Positions 1 to 6,592 of a DNA stretch of 8,915 nt are shown here, piece by piece. The position numbers and the translations under genes were made by a program. The DNA lies in assembly GCA_948902155.1 (NCBI GenBank), contig CAQVQZ010000047.1, positions 3,389 to 12,303 of the forward strand, given 5' to 3'. The notes under the pieces were generated by a model that did not search any database, had not been told where the DNA came from, and worked only from the letters and a program-made list of their open reading frames with translations. The DNA is from an uncultured Oscillibacter sp. (GTDB lineage: Bacteria > Bacillota_A > Clostridia > Oscillospirales > Oscillospiraceae). How positions within the stretch are numbered: position 1 is the stretch's first letter; every line of letters starts with the position of its first letter.

Positions 1-105
1 CCCCCCGGACAAGGCCAGACAGGCGAACACCGCCGTCAGGGTCAGGGTCACCAGGCTCTTCACGCTGAGGAGATTCCCCAGCCGCCTTTGTATTTTCTTA
101 CTCAT
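1..105 (-). CDS. Small phage-type membrane protein (holin-like), partial at window edge
   Basis: The ATG is at 105-103 and the frame stays open to base 1, giving 35 residues that begin MSKKIQRRLGNLLSVKSLV. The start has a GGGAGGA Shine-Dalgarno in the reverse complement of 111-117, about 5 nt upstream. The visible part is a short basic amphipathic head followed by a hydrophobic segment (residues about 17-33), as in small membrane proteins beside holins in Clostridia prophages. Its first codons overlap the end of the upstream gene by 8 bases (ATGAGTAA), so translation is probably coupled. The C-terminus is outside the window, so membrane topology cannot be settled. A holin or lysis-accessory role is inferred from neighbours and shape, not from a catalytic motif. 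Confidence 0.6.
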   Translation of the reverse strand, partial: MSKKIQRRLGNLLSVKSLVTLTLTAVFACLALSGG

Positions 106-310
106 GCCGTTCCTCCCTTTCTCCGGAAATGACCTTCGAAATCCGAATGCCCGCCAGCAGCAGGGCCTCCACGCCGCCGGTCCCCAGGGTATATTGTATG
201 AGGGTATCCGGCACCGCGCCCTTCACGCAGAAGACCGCCGTCATGGCCGTAACGAACGCCAGCAGGAACAGGCCCAGCAGGGCCAGAATGAAATTGGAGG
301 TTTTCCTCAC
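98..310 (-). CDS. Two-helix holin-like membrane protein of a phage lysis cassette
   Basis: A 70-residue protein. I chose the GTG at 310-308 because it forms a GTGA overlap with the stop of the upstream gene and has a GGGAGGG Shine-Dalgarno 8 nt before it. The ATG at 352 would give 84 residues but would bury 46 bases in the upstream gene and add a charged tail. Residues about 6-29 form one hydrophobic segment and about 36-60 a second, weaker one (TLIQYTLGTGGVEALLLAGI), followed by a charged tail (GEREERHE). Size, two membrane segments and a charged C-terminus fit small phage holins, which permeabilise the cytoplasmic membrane or let the endolysin out. It sits between an XhlA-like gene and a further small membrane protein. 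The family is not certain; any small prophage membrane protein could look like this. Confidence 0.65.
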   Translation of the reverse strand: MRKTSNFILALLGLFLLAFVTAMTAVFCVKGAVPDTLIQYTLGTGGVEALLLAGIRISKVISGEREERHE

Positions 311-612
311 AGGCCGATCCCTCCCAGCAAAAAGGCGATCACCGCCGCGCACACGGCCCAGGCCGCCTTCTCCGTCAGCCCGTTCCAGCGCCGCCCCGGC
401 CCGGCTTCCAGGGCGTCCACCTTTCGGGTCAGCGTGTCCAGCTTCTCCATGATGGCGTCGTACTTGGCGTTTTGGACGGCGCTGGTGGTTTCCGCCCGGC
501 CCAGCCGGTCCCGGAGCTCCCTGGATTCCTCCCCGCTTTGGCGCTGAAGGTTCTGGAGCTGCCGCTCCAGCCGGGCCAGGTCTGCGCTCCGCTCGGAATG
601 CTTCTCATCCAT
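307..612 (-). CDS. XhlA-like lysis protein: coiled coil plus C-terminal membrane anchor
   Basis: A 101-residue protein starting at ATG 612-610, with a GGGGAGAG-type ribosome binding site about 6 nt upstream. Residues 1-70 are highly charged and heptad-like (ARLERQLQNLQ, IMEKLDTLTRKVDALEAG), predicting a coiled coil. Residues about 83-101 are one hydrophobic helix ending LLGGIGL at the C-terminus. This architecture, soluble coiled coil then C-terminal anchor, is that of XhlA-type (hemolysin XhlA) proteins, which act with a small holin and an endolysin in prophages such as PBSX of Bacillus subtilis. The next gene overlaps its stop by four bases, so the three minus-strand genes behave as one operon. 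Unusually, no tail or structural gene lies upstream; 458 bases of apparently noncoding DNA separate it from a divergent gene. The fold call is firm; the XhlA name rests on architecture and context. Confidence 0.75.
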   Translation of the reverse strand: MDEKHSERSADLARLERQLQNLQRQSGEESRELRDRLGRAETTSAVQNAKYDAIMEKLDTLTRKVDALEAGPGRRWNGLTEKAAWAVCAAVIAFLLGGIGL

Positions 613-999
613 AGTCTCTCTCCCCTTTCCATTTTATGCCCCGGCTTCCCCTGCCGCGAAAGCGGGGCTTCCGGAGCGGCTCCCCAAGCGCTGAGGAAGG
701 ACCGGCCCCGGGAACCTCAGAGCCCAATCCGTGCCTCCCCAAAATCGCTTCCCGGTTCTCCTTTGTTGCACAAAGCCGTGCAACATCCCCCCCCATGCCG
801 CCAAAGCGCTCCCCCAAAATTTGGTGGATTTTCTGCGAGGTCCGCGGCCGGGCCTCCCCCCGGGACCGTCTGCGCGGCAGGCTCTCCACGGCGCAAAGCC
901 CCGCAGCCACGCGGCTCCGCGCCGCCGCCCCCGCCTGGGGCATTTTGTCAACCCCGCGTTTTTCACGAATATCCCCCTCTTTTTTCTCCACTCCCGCCA
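613..999. other. Noncoding interval between divergent genes
   Basis: I find no gene here. The open frames on both strands lack convincing ribosome binding sites and read as low-complexity Arg/Pro/Ala/Gly peptides, as GC-rich noncoding DNA often does. It holds the inverted repeat at 764-785 and, at 942-957, a minus-strand GGGGTTGACAAAATGCC with a perfect -35-like TTGACA but no matching -10 box at the right distance. I found no convincing promoter directly in front of the lysis cassette. Confidence 0.5.
764..785. repeat. Inverted repeat TGTTGCAC-6-GTGCAACA
   Basis: Eight-base perfect arms (764-771 and 778-785) flank a 6-base loop (AAAGCC). There is no T-run on either side in a terminator-like position, so an operator for a dimeric regulator or an RNA hairpin in a long 5' leader of the minus-strand cassette is more likely than a terminator. 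The function is unknown. Confidence 0.4.
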
Positions 1000-1028
1000 T
1001 TGCTTTTGCCGGAAGACTCCGCTACAAT
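1000..1028 (+). promoter_or_regulatory. Sigma-A-type promoter for the 81-residue gene
   Basis: TTGCTT (1000-1005) and TACAAT (1023-1028) are separated by exactly 17 bases. The predicted start of transcription is near 1035, giving a leader of about 36 nt before the ATG at 1071. Spacing and match are good, and the downstream gene has a strong ribosome binding site. Confidence 0.6.
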
Positions 1029-1035
1029 ATGTAGC
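1021..1035 (+). promoter_or_regulatory. Palindrome GCTAC-AATAT-GTAGC over the -10 box
   Basis: Five-base perfect arms flank a 5-base centre and include the whole -10 hexamer, ending about where transcription should start. A protein bound here would block RNA polymerase, so this is a candidate repressor operator. The arms are short and it could be coincidence. No regulator gene lies beside it. Confidence 0.3.
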
Positions 1036-1070
1036 GGTTGCTTTCTTATAGAATGGGAGGATGTAGTAGC

Positions 1071-1316
1071 ATGGAACTAGGTTACGATCCGCTTTGGGAT
1101 GAGCAGGGCCGGCTTCGCCGGGGCTGCACGGTGTGCGAGGCGCTGGCCTGGATGACGAAGTTCGGCGGCCACACCGCCGGGGAATCCGTCTGCATCAACG
1201 GCGTGGGCTATAAAATCGGCCGTCTTCTCTACGGGCCGGAGCGGCCCGCCGTGGCGGACAAGCCCATCTCACGGGTCTATGACGGCTATTACCGCCAGCT
1301 GAATTTCAGCGTGTGA
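1071..1316 (+). CDS. Hypothetical small protein, 81 residues
   Basis: I do not recognise this protein. The ATG at 1071 is preceded by GGGAGG (1055-1060) with 10-nt spacing and a promoter 40 bases upstream. In-frame starts at 1038 (TTG) and 1053 (ATG) lie before or over the ribosome binding site and are less likely. The product (MELGYDPLWDEQGRLRRG...) is soluble, with no signal peptide or membrane helix. It has a C-x2-C pair (GCTVCEALAW) and one further Cys, a Gly-rich centre (FGGHTAGESVCINGVGYKIGRLLYG) and an aromatic C-terminal end (YDGYYRQLNF). Two close cysteines plus one distant one are too few to claim a zinc site. No neighbour shares its operon. Coding potential is supported by its start signals and normal amino-acid composition. 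Confidence 0.6.
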   Translation: MELGYDPLWDEQGRLRRGCTVCEALAWMTKFGGHTAGESVCINGVGYKIGRLLYGPERPAVADKPISRVYDGYYRQLNFSV

Positions 1317-1603
1317 GCCTTCCTGCGGCGCTCTCCGGGGGCGCCGGGGAGGGGCGGACGCACCCAAGCAGGGGCACGCGGCCCAAAATGCCGTGGGCCC
1401 CTGTGCCGCTCTTTGGAGGGGCCTCCTCCCCCAGGCCCTGTGCGCATAGCCCCGGCGTCTCTCTTGGAACCGGCATTCATAACCGGGGGCTGACGGCGCA
1501 GGCGGGCCGACGCCCGTCAAGAAGGAAGGCACCGTGATGTGCCTCCTGCATCCGCCGAACTGCCGCCGGTATTTTTGAAAATTGCCATAAACCCTCCTTA
1601 CAG
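1317..1603. other. Noncoding interval upstream of the histidine kinase promoter
   Basis: There is no supportable gene. It contains an imperfect hairpin at 1369-1403 (outer arms CAGGGG/CCCCTG, inner GGC/GCC) with only a short CTCTTT tract some bases after it, a weak terminator candidate for the 81-residue gene. A smaller perfect inverted repeat, AGGCAC-6-GTGCCT, lies at 1527-1544, about 60 bases before the next promoter. AACCGG occurs twice around 1469-1485 as a short direct repeat. Confidence 0.4.
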
Positions 1604-1632
1604 TTGACACTGGAGCGCTTTGCCGTTAAAAT
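1604..1632 (+). promoter_or_regulatory. Consensus-like sigma-A promoter for the hybrid histidine kinase
   Basis: A perfect -35 TTGACA (1604-1609), a 17-base spacer and TAAAAT (1627-1632) predict transcription from about 1639, roughly 70 nt before the ATG at 1709. The same TTG could be misread as an early in-frame start codon of the kinase gene, but it lies in the -35 box and would not be transcribed. Confidence 0.75.
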
Positions 1633-1652
1633 AGAGGTTGTGAAACCGGCGT

Positions 1653-1684
1653 GCTGTCCTTCCCCCCGGCCCTGCCGGGACAGC
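1653..1684 (+). promoter_or_regulatory. Hairpin in the kinase mRNA leader
   Basis: GCTGTCC (1653-1659) pairs with GGACAGC (1678-1684), and CGGC (1667-1670) pairs with GCCG (1674-1677) inside it, leaving a pyrimidine-rich bulge. It ends 10 nt before the ribosome binding site GGAGGA (1695-1700), so it may affect translation or message stability. No T-run follows, so it is not a terminator. It matches no riboswitch class I know. Confidence 0.35.
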
Positions 1685-1708
1685 GCATCCATATGGAGGA
1701 GAAAACCT

Positions 1709-4700
1709 ATGTATCATTGTCATATGCGGCTCTACTTCACCGGCCGCCACCAGGACATGTTTGCTCCCCTGCGGGAGATCGCTCCCCTGGAGCCCTTTAC
1801 TCACATCTTCCTGGAGAGCGAGGAGCCGGACCCGTCTCTCGCCCTCCAGGCCGGGGCTATTTTCGCCGACCTCCGGGGACTGGACGCGGAGGAGGCCCTT
1901 CGGGCTCTGACGGGCGGCGAGGGGGAGCTCATCGTCCTGGCCGGGCGGGAACAGCTGACCCCCTCCCTGTTCGCCGCCGCCTCGGATGTCTGGGTCCTGC
2001 CGATGAGCCGGGAGGAGCTGTGCTTCCGCTTCCGGCGCTGGCAGCAGGTCCGCCGGCAGAGCTGCGACCTTTGGGAGGCCCGCCAGTATCTGGAGTCCAC
2101 CATCAACAGCGTCCCCAATCTGGTCTGGTACAAGACCAAGGACGGCATCCACGAAAAGGTAAACGACAGCTTTTGTGAAACCGTGGGCAAGACCAAGGCC
2201 CAGGTCCAGGGCCGGGGGCACGCCTATATCTGGGACGTGGAGCAGGACGATCCCGCCTGCATCGAGTCCGAGCGCGTGGTGATGGAAACCCGGGAAACCT
2301 GCGTATCCGAGGAAACCATCCAAACCGGCGGGGGCACCCGCCTGCTGACCACTTATAAGTCCCCGCTGTACGACCTGGACGGCAGCGTCATGGGCACCGT
2401 GGGCGTCGCCATCGACGTGACCCGGGAACGGGCCTATGAGGCGGAGCTGCGGCGGGAAAATCAGGCCCTGGAGGCCCTGTTCACCACCATGGACTGCGGC
2501 GTGCTGTGCCACAGCCTGGACGGGGCCCGCATCCTCAGCGTCAACCGGGCCGCCCTGGAAATCCTGGGCTATGAGTCCGAGGAGGAGCTGGCCCGGGCCG
2601 GCTTCGACACCATCGCCACCTCCGTGGTGGAGGACGACAAGGAAAAGCTGCGCTCCTGCATCAAGTCCCTGAAAAAGGCGGGGGACAGCGTCAGCGTGGA
2701 ATACCAGGTCCGGCACCCGGACGGCGCCATCATCCATGTGATGGGCAATGTGAAGCTCATGGAGGAAAACGGCGAACCGTTCTACCAGCGCTTCCTTTTG
2801 GACTGCACCGCCCAAAAGCAGCGGGAGCAGGAGGAACAGCTCCGCAAGGACCGCCGCCACCAGGAGCTGGTGCAGGCCCTGAGCGTCGATTACAACCTGG
2901 TCTGCTTCTTTGACCTGGACAGCGGCACGGGAAGCGCCCTGCGGACTCACGCCTGCCCCTACGGCATTCTGGACCGCATCTTCTCCGGGGAGCTCTCCAT
3001 GGAGGCGTGCATGGAGGATTATATTCAAACCTGCGTCTATGTGGACGACCGGGACCTGGTCCGCCGGGTCTTCACCAGGGACGTTCTGGTGCGGGAGCTT
3101 CAGGAACGGGGCCTTCACTATTTGAATTACCGCACGATCTGCGGCGGCGAGGTCCGTTACTTCCAGATGAAGGCCGTTCCCATCGGAGATTGGAAAACCA
3201 GCCGGGGCGTAGTCGTCGGCTTCCGCAGCGTGGACGAGGAAACCCGGGCGGAAATGGAGAAAAAGAGCCTGCTGGAGGACGCCCTTGCCCAGGCCAACCG
3301 GGCCAGCAAGGCCAAGAGCGTCTTCCTCTCCAACATGTCCCACGATATCCGAACCCCCATGAACGCCATCATCGGCTTTACCGCCCTGGCCTCCACCCAC
3401 ATCGACAACCGGGAGCGGGTGGAGGAGTACCTGAAAAAGATCATGACCTCCGGCAATCACCTCCTCAGCCTTATCAACGATGTGCTGGACATGAGCCGCA
3501 TCGAAAGCGGCAAAATGTACTTAGACGAGAAGCCCTGCTCCCTGCCGGATATTCTCCACGGCCTGCGGAGCATCGTGCAGGCGGACGTCCACGCCAAGCA
3601 GCTGGAGCTTTACATGGACGCCGTGGACGTCGCCCATGAGGACATCCTCTGCGACCGGCTGCGGCTGAACCAGATTCTTCTGAACCTTCTGAGCAACTCC
3701 ATCAAGTACACCCCGGCGGGGGGCATTGTCAGCATCCGGGTGACGGAAAAGCCCTCCGCCCCGGCGGAGCACGCCGCCTATGAATTCTGCATCAAGGACA
3801 CCGGCATCGGCATGAGCGAGGAATTTGTCTCCCACATCTTCGAGCCCTTCGAGCGGGAGCAGAATTCCACCACCAGCGGCATCCAGGGCACGGGCCTCGG
3901 AATGGCCATCACCAAAAACATTGTGGAAATGATGAACGGCTCCATCCAGGTCAAGAGCCGCCAGGGCGCGGGCACGGAATTCCTCGTCGACCTGACGTTC
4001 CGTCTCTCCTCCGAGGATAAGGAGCCCACCGTCATTCCGGAGCTGACGGGCTGCCGCGCCCTGGTGGTGGACGATGATTTCAACACCTGTGACAGCGTGT
4101 CCTGCATGCTCCAGCAGATCGGCCTCCGGGCCGAGTGGACCCTTTCCGGCAAGGAGGCGGTCCTCCGCACCCGGCAGTCCGTCATGCGGGGGGACCATTA
4201 CTGCGTCTATGTGATCGACTGGCTGCTGCCGGACATGAACGGCATCGAGGTGGCCCGGCGCATCCGCAAGGAGTGCGGCGAGGACGTGCCCATCATCGTC
4301 CTGACCGCCTACGACTGGGCCGACATTGAAGAGGAGGCCCGGGAAGCCGGAATCACGGCCTTCTGCGGCAAGCCCCTGTTCCTCTCCGAGCTGCGGGACT
4401 GCCTGCTCTCTATCGTCACTTCGGGCGACGGGGGGGAGGCGGACGACGCTCCCCTCTCCTCCCAGGCCACGGGGCACATCCTTCTGGCGGAGGACAACGA
4501 GCTGAACCAGGAGATTGCCCAGGCCATTCTGGAGGAAGCGGGCTTCACCGTGGACATTGCCGGGAACGGGCAGGAGGCGGTGAATATGCTGAAGAACGCC
4601 CAGCCCGGCTTCTATCAGCTGGTGCTGATGGACGTGCAGATGCCGGTGATGAACGGCTACGAGGCCACGAAGGCCATCCGGGCGCTGCAAAACCCGGCCG

Positions 4701-4852
4701 TCAGCACCATCCCCATCCTGGCCATGACGGCCAACGCCTTCGAAGAAGACAAACAGCAGGCCCTCAAGTGCGGCATGAACGGTCATATCTCCAAACCCAT
4801 TGATATCGAAAAGCTTCTGGAAACCTTGAAGGGCATCCTCAGGCGGGGATGA
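1709..4852 (+). CDS. Soluble hybrid sensor histidine kinase with PAS domains and two receivers
   Basis: A 1047-residue protein; ATG 1709 follows GGAGGA (1695-1700). No transmembrane helix is evident, so it should sense something in the cytoplasm. In order: an unrecognised N-terminal domain (1-120); a PAS-type domain (about 124-250, NSVPNLVWYKTKDG); a second PAS (about 252-376); a PAS-like region (about 381-511); a coiled coil (512-535); HisKA with phosphoacceptor His545 (SHDIRTPMNAIIGF); and HATPase_c with N-box Asn659/Asn663, G1 Asp697 (DTGIGM) and G2 727-731 (GTGLG). Receiver 1 has VVDDD 786-790, Asp837, Thr866 and Lys888. Receiver 2 has AEDN 927-930, Asp975, Thr1007 and Lys1029. All key residues are present, so both receivers look phosphorylatable. 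No HPt domain, output domain or cognate regulator is encoded here, so phosphate must pass to a partner elsewhere. It is monocistronic, with its own promoter and terminator. Confidence 0.95.
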   Translation: MYHCHMRLYFTGRHQDMFAPLREIAPLEPFTHIFLESEEPDPSLALQAGAIFADLRGLDAEEALRALTGGEGELIVLAGREQLTPSLFAAASDVWVLPMSREELCFRFRRWQQVRRQSCDLWEARQYLESTINSVPNLVWYKTKDGIHEKVNDSFCETVGKTKAQVQGRGHAYIWDVEQDDPACIESERVVMETRETCVSEETIQTGGGTRLLTTYKSPLYDLDGSVMGTVGVAIDVTRERAYEAELRRENQALEALFTTMDCGVLCHSLDGARILSVNRAALEILGYESEEELARAGFDTIATSVVEDDKEKLRSCIKSLKKAGDSVSVEYQVRHPDGAIIHVMGNVKLMEENGEPFYQRFLLDCTAQKQREQEEQLRKDRRHQELVQALSVDYNLVCFFDLDSGTGSALRTHACPYGILDRIFSGELSMEACMEDYIQTCVYVDDRDLVRRVFTRDVLVRELQERGLHYLNYRTICGGEVRYFQMKAVPIGDWKTSRGVVVGFRSVDEETRAEMEKKSLLEDALAQANRASKAKSVFLSNMSHDIRTPMNAIIGFTALASTHIDNRERVEEYLKKIMTSGNHLLSLINDVLDMSRIESGKMYLDEKPCSLPDILHGLRSIVQADVHAKQLELYMDAVDVAHEDILCDRLRLNQILLNLLSNSIKYTPAGGIVSIRVTEKPSAPAEHAAYEFCIKDTGIGMSEEFVSHIFEPFEREQNSTTSGIQGTGLGMAITKNIVEMMNGSIQVKSRQGAGTEFLVDLTFRLSSEDKEPTVIPELTGCRALVVDDDFNTCDSVSCMLQQIGLRAEWTLSGKEAVLRTRQSVMRGDHYCVYVIDWLLPDMNGIEVARRIRKECGEDVPIIVLTAYDWADIEEEAREAGITAFCGKPLFLSELRDCLLSIVTSGDGGEADDAPLSSQATGHILLAEDNELNQEIAQAILEEAGFTVDIAGNGQEAVNMLKNAQPGFYQLVLMDVQMPVMNGYEATKAIRALQNPAVSTIPILAMTANAFEEDKQQALKCGMNGHISKPIDIEKLLETLKGILRRG

Positions 4853-4885
4853 CCGCCAAAGCCGCGGGACAGCTTCATACCAACG

Positions 4886-4924
4886 AAAAGCGGGAGAGAG
4901 GCCCTTGGCCTCTCTCCCGCTTTT
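4886..4924 (+). terminator. Intrinsic terminator of the histidine kinase gene
   Basis: An 18-base perfect stem (AAAAGCGGGAGAGAGGCC, 4886-4903, paired with 4907-4924) has a 3-base loop and ends in TTTT. The A-tract/T-tract symmetry means it could stop transcription from either strand. It lies 33 bases after the kinase stop codon and isolates that gene from the downstream operon. Confidence 0.9.
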
Positions 4925-4965
4925 ATCGCCGGCGCAGTTGAAAAAGGGCCGGATTTTCAGCGCCG
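4922..4965 (+). repeat. Hairpin-forming repeat, copy 1 (upstream of the three-gene unit)
   Basis: Bases 4922-4944 match 8833-8855 at 19 of 23 positions, including the 12 identical bases CGCAGTTGAAAA (4933-4944). The copy folds: CGGCGC (4930-4935) pairs with GCGCCG (4960-4965), and TGAAAA (4939-4944) with TTTTCA (4954-4959), with a 3-base bulge. It overlaps the kinase terminator's T-run. It looks like a diverged dispersed palindromic element (REP- or MITE-like). Being near-symmetric, the strand is nominal. Confidence 0.45.
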
Positions 4966-5008
4966 CGGGCCCCGCCGCCAGTTTCCGTCGAAGTTTGCCA
5001 AATTTTGG

Positions 5009-5037
5009 TTGAAAACCGGAGGGCGGCCTGTTACAAT
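5009..5037 (+). promoter_or_regulatory. Sigma-A-type promoter of the phosphorylase-radical SAM-HD operon
   Basis: TTGAAA (5009-5014), a 17-base spacer and TACAAT (5032-5037) predict transcription from about 5044. The small palindromes CCAAATTTTGG (4998-5008) and GGTTGAAAACC (5007-5017) abut or cover the -35 box and could be regulator sites, but they are short. Confidence 0.7.
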
Positions 5038-5043
5038 GGAGTA

Positions 5044-5206
5044 TAGCAAAATGCAATTTATGCGTTCGGCGCCCCAAAGCGCCGCCAATACTGCACAATT
5101 GCAAAATCATATTTCCCGGCGGCCCCGGCAGCCCCCCGCTTTGCGGGACCAGCATGCAGCCCAGCGGCCTCAGACGGGCCGTATCAAGAGAGGAGTAGAA
5201 CGAGTC
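5044..5206 (+). promoter_or_regulatory. Leader of about 160 nt of the three-gene operon
   Basis: This is the interval between the predicted transcription start and the ATG at 5207. It contains the hairpins CGGCGC-6-GCGCCG (5067-5084) and CCCGC-TTT-GCGGG (5135-5147), and an A/T-rich stretch with repeated GCAAAAT. The frame of the downstream gene is open through the leader, and an ATG at 5051 follows a GGAG (5038-5041). That GGAG lies before the predicted transcription start, so I reject this long form. I recognise no riboswitch. Confidence 0.35.
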
Positions 5207-6592
5207 ATGGATGTAAAAACACTGATTGTAACCGTGCTCCCGGAAAGCGAAGCGAAGGCGGTCAGAACGGTGTTCGCCCTTGAGAAGGAGGCGGACGAAA
5301 ACAGCGAATACCCCGTCTACTACGATCCCGGCTGCCGCGCGGTGGTTTCCTGCATCATACAGAAGGGGAACGCCGGCGCCGCCATCGCCACAGGCTATTT
5401 GCTGGACAGGTATAAGCCCCAAAACGCGATCCTGATCGGGACCTGCGCCGGGCGGCCGGGCCAAACCGACGTCGGCGACGTCGTATTTTCCCTGTTGGGC
5501 GTGTTCGACTATGGGCAAAGCTCCCTGGAGCCCGGCGCGGAGCTCCGGTTTGAGGCAATCGGGGCCCCCGGCGAGCTTGCGAACCGATTTGCCTTTTTAA
5601 AAAGCGACAAGGACCTGAAGGTAAAATGGTGGCCGATGGTTCTGCAGAACGCCCTGAAGCAGGGCGTCTCCGTTCCCGAAAAGCTGGAGCCGCAGCTTAT
5701 GGGCAAGGCCATCGCCTCCGGGAGCCGGATCATCCACGAGGATTCCATGCAGCTCTTTACCGCTGCAAACGCCCAAATCTTTGCCGCCGACCAGGACACC
5801 GCCGGGTTCGCCCGCTCCTGCAACAACCGGAAGGTCGACTGGATCGCGGTGCGGGGCGTGTCGGACTGCGGGGACCGCAGCACCCGGAAGAGCAACGCGG
5901 AATTTGCCACCATCGCGGCGGCCTCCCTTGTAAAGCTCTTTTTGGACGGCGGCGCGGCGGCCCCCGGCGGGGAAAAGCCGGCCGGAGCCGCTCTCTCCGC
6001 GGAAAGCGGGAGCCTGGCCTCCCTGGGGTGCACGCGCCTGTGGGTGCCCCATAAGGAAAACGCGTATTCCGAAAACGACGCCCGCAACGACGCCAAGCGC
6101 GAAGCCATGGCGGCCAACGCCGGGAAATCCCTTTACCTCCTGGCGCAAACGGGGTATTCCTATCTTGGGAACCGCTGCATCTTCCACCGGTCGGTCCGGC
6201 GGTATCTGCAAAGGGGCGGGAGCTTTCATATCGTGCTGGCGGACCCCTCCGTGCGCGACCCTCTGTACACGAAGAGCGAGCAGGACCGCATCCAGGCCAA
6301 ATATGAGATGGCCCTGACCGGCTATAATGAGCTCCGGCAGGATTTTGAGGGCCAGGTGAACTTAAAAACCATCCGCATGAATCTGCCTGCAACCGCCCTG
6401 ATCACGGACACCCTCTGCTTCTTCGAGCCGTATATCCACACCGCGAACCGGGAAAAGGCCATATTTGTGTCCTTTGAAATGCTGCTGGACAAAACGGCGT
6501 CGCCCTATGGCTACGACCTGATGCTGAAGTACTTCAAGGAGCTTTACCGGAAGGGAACGGAATACCAGGGGGAGCCCCCGTATGCTGACTGA
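5207..6592 (+). CDS. Phosphorylase/MTA-SAH nucleosidase-superfamily protein with extra C-terminal domain
   Basis: A 461-residue soluble protein; ATG 5207 has AGGAG (5191-5195) upstream. Residues 1-245 read as a PNP/MTA-SAH nucleosidase-type domain: N-terminal strand LIVTVLPESEAKAV (Glu15 aligns with the water-activating Glu of MTA nucleosidases), phosphate/base loop GTCAGRPGQTDVGDVV (78-93), DQDTAGFA (195-202) and catalytic-Asp motif VRGVSDCGD (Asp220). The Glu that contacts the ribose hydroxyls in the family's DMEt/EMEA motif appears as Asp197, an odd change. A Gly/Ala/Pro linker (about 247-262) leads to a roughly 200-residue second domain, including GKSLYLLAQTGYSYL and FHIVLADPS, distantly like non-catalytic PLD-like (DUF5919-type) domains. 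Expected reaction: N-glycosidic cleavage of a nucleoside or nucleotide. Related domains serve as ATP-cleaving effectors in phage defence (Detocs, some CBASS and Avs). Superfamily firm; substrate and second domain uncertain. Confidence 0.8.
   Translation: MDVKTLIVTVLPESEAKAVRTVFALEKEADENSEYPVYYDPGCRAVVSCIIQKGNAGAAIATGYLLDRYKPQNAILIGTCAGRPGQTDVGDVVFSLLGVFDYGQSSLEPGAELRFEAIGAPGELANRFAFLKSDKDLKVKWWPMVLQNALKQGVSVPEKLEPQLMGKAIASGSRIIHEDSMQLFTAANAQIFAADQDTAGFARSCNNRKVDWIAVRGVSDCGDRSTRKSNAEFATIAAASLVKLFLDGGAAAPGGEKPAGAALSAESGSLASLGCTRLWVPHKENAYSENDARNDAKREAMAANAGKSLYLLAQTGYSYLGNRCIFHRSVRRYLQRGGSFHIVLADPSVRDPLYTKSEQDRIQAKYEMALTGYNELRQDFEGQVNLKTIRMNLPATALITDTLCFFEPYIHTANREKAIFVSFEMLLDKTASPYGYDLMLKYFKELYRKGTEYQGEPPYAD

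Noticed and set aside
605..1000. Minus-strand frames in 605-1000 as possible genes upstream of the lysis cassette.
   Set aside because: Arg/Gly/Ala-rich low-complexity translation with no ribosome binding site, and mutually overlapping alternatives on both strands; no evidence of a real protein.
814..5008. CCAAAATTTGG at 814-824 and its reverse complement at 4998-5008 as a shared operator.
   Set aside because: Only 11 A/T-rich bases match and the flanks do not; chance is a sufficient explanation.
1598..5518. Two very long open frames on the minus strand (1598-3460 and 3521-5518) opposite the histidine kinase and the start of the next gene.
   Set aside because: They are rich in Gly/His/Ala/Asp repeats with no domain, lie antisense to a gene with complete kinase and receiver motifs, and arise because GC-rich codons rarely give antisense stops.
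1709..6592. Histidine kinase plus phosphorylase-like gene as a Detocs-type (two-component-like, ATP-cleaving) defence system.
   Set aside because: A strong terminator and a separate promoter divide them, the phosphorylase-like protein has no receiver domain, and the kinase has PAS domains and two receivers of its own rather than the Detocs layout.
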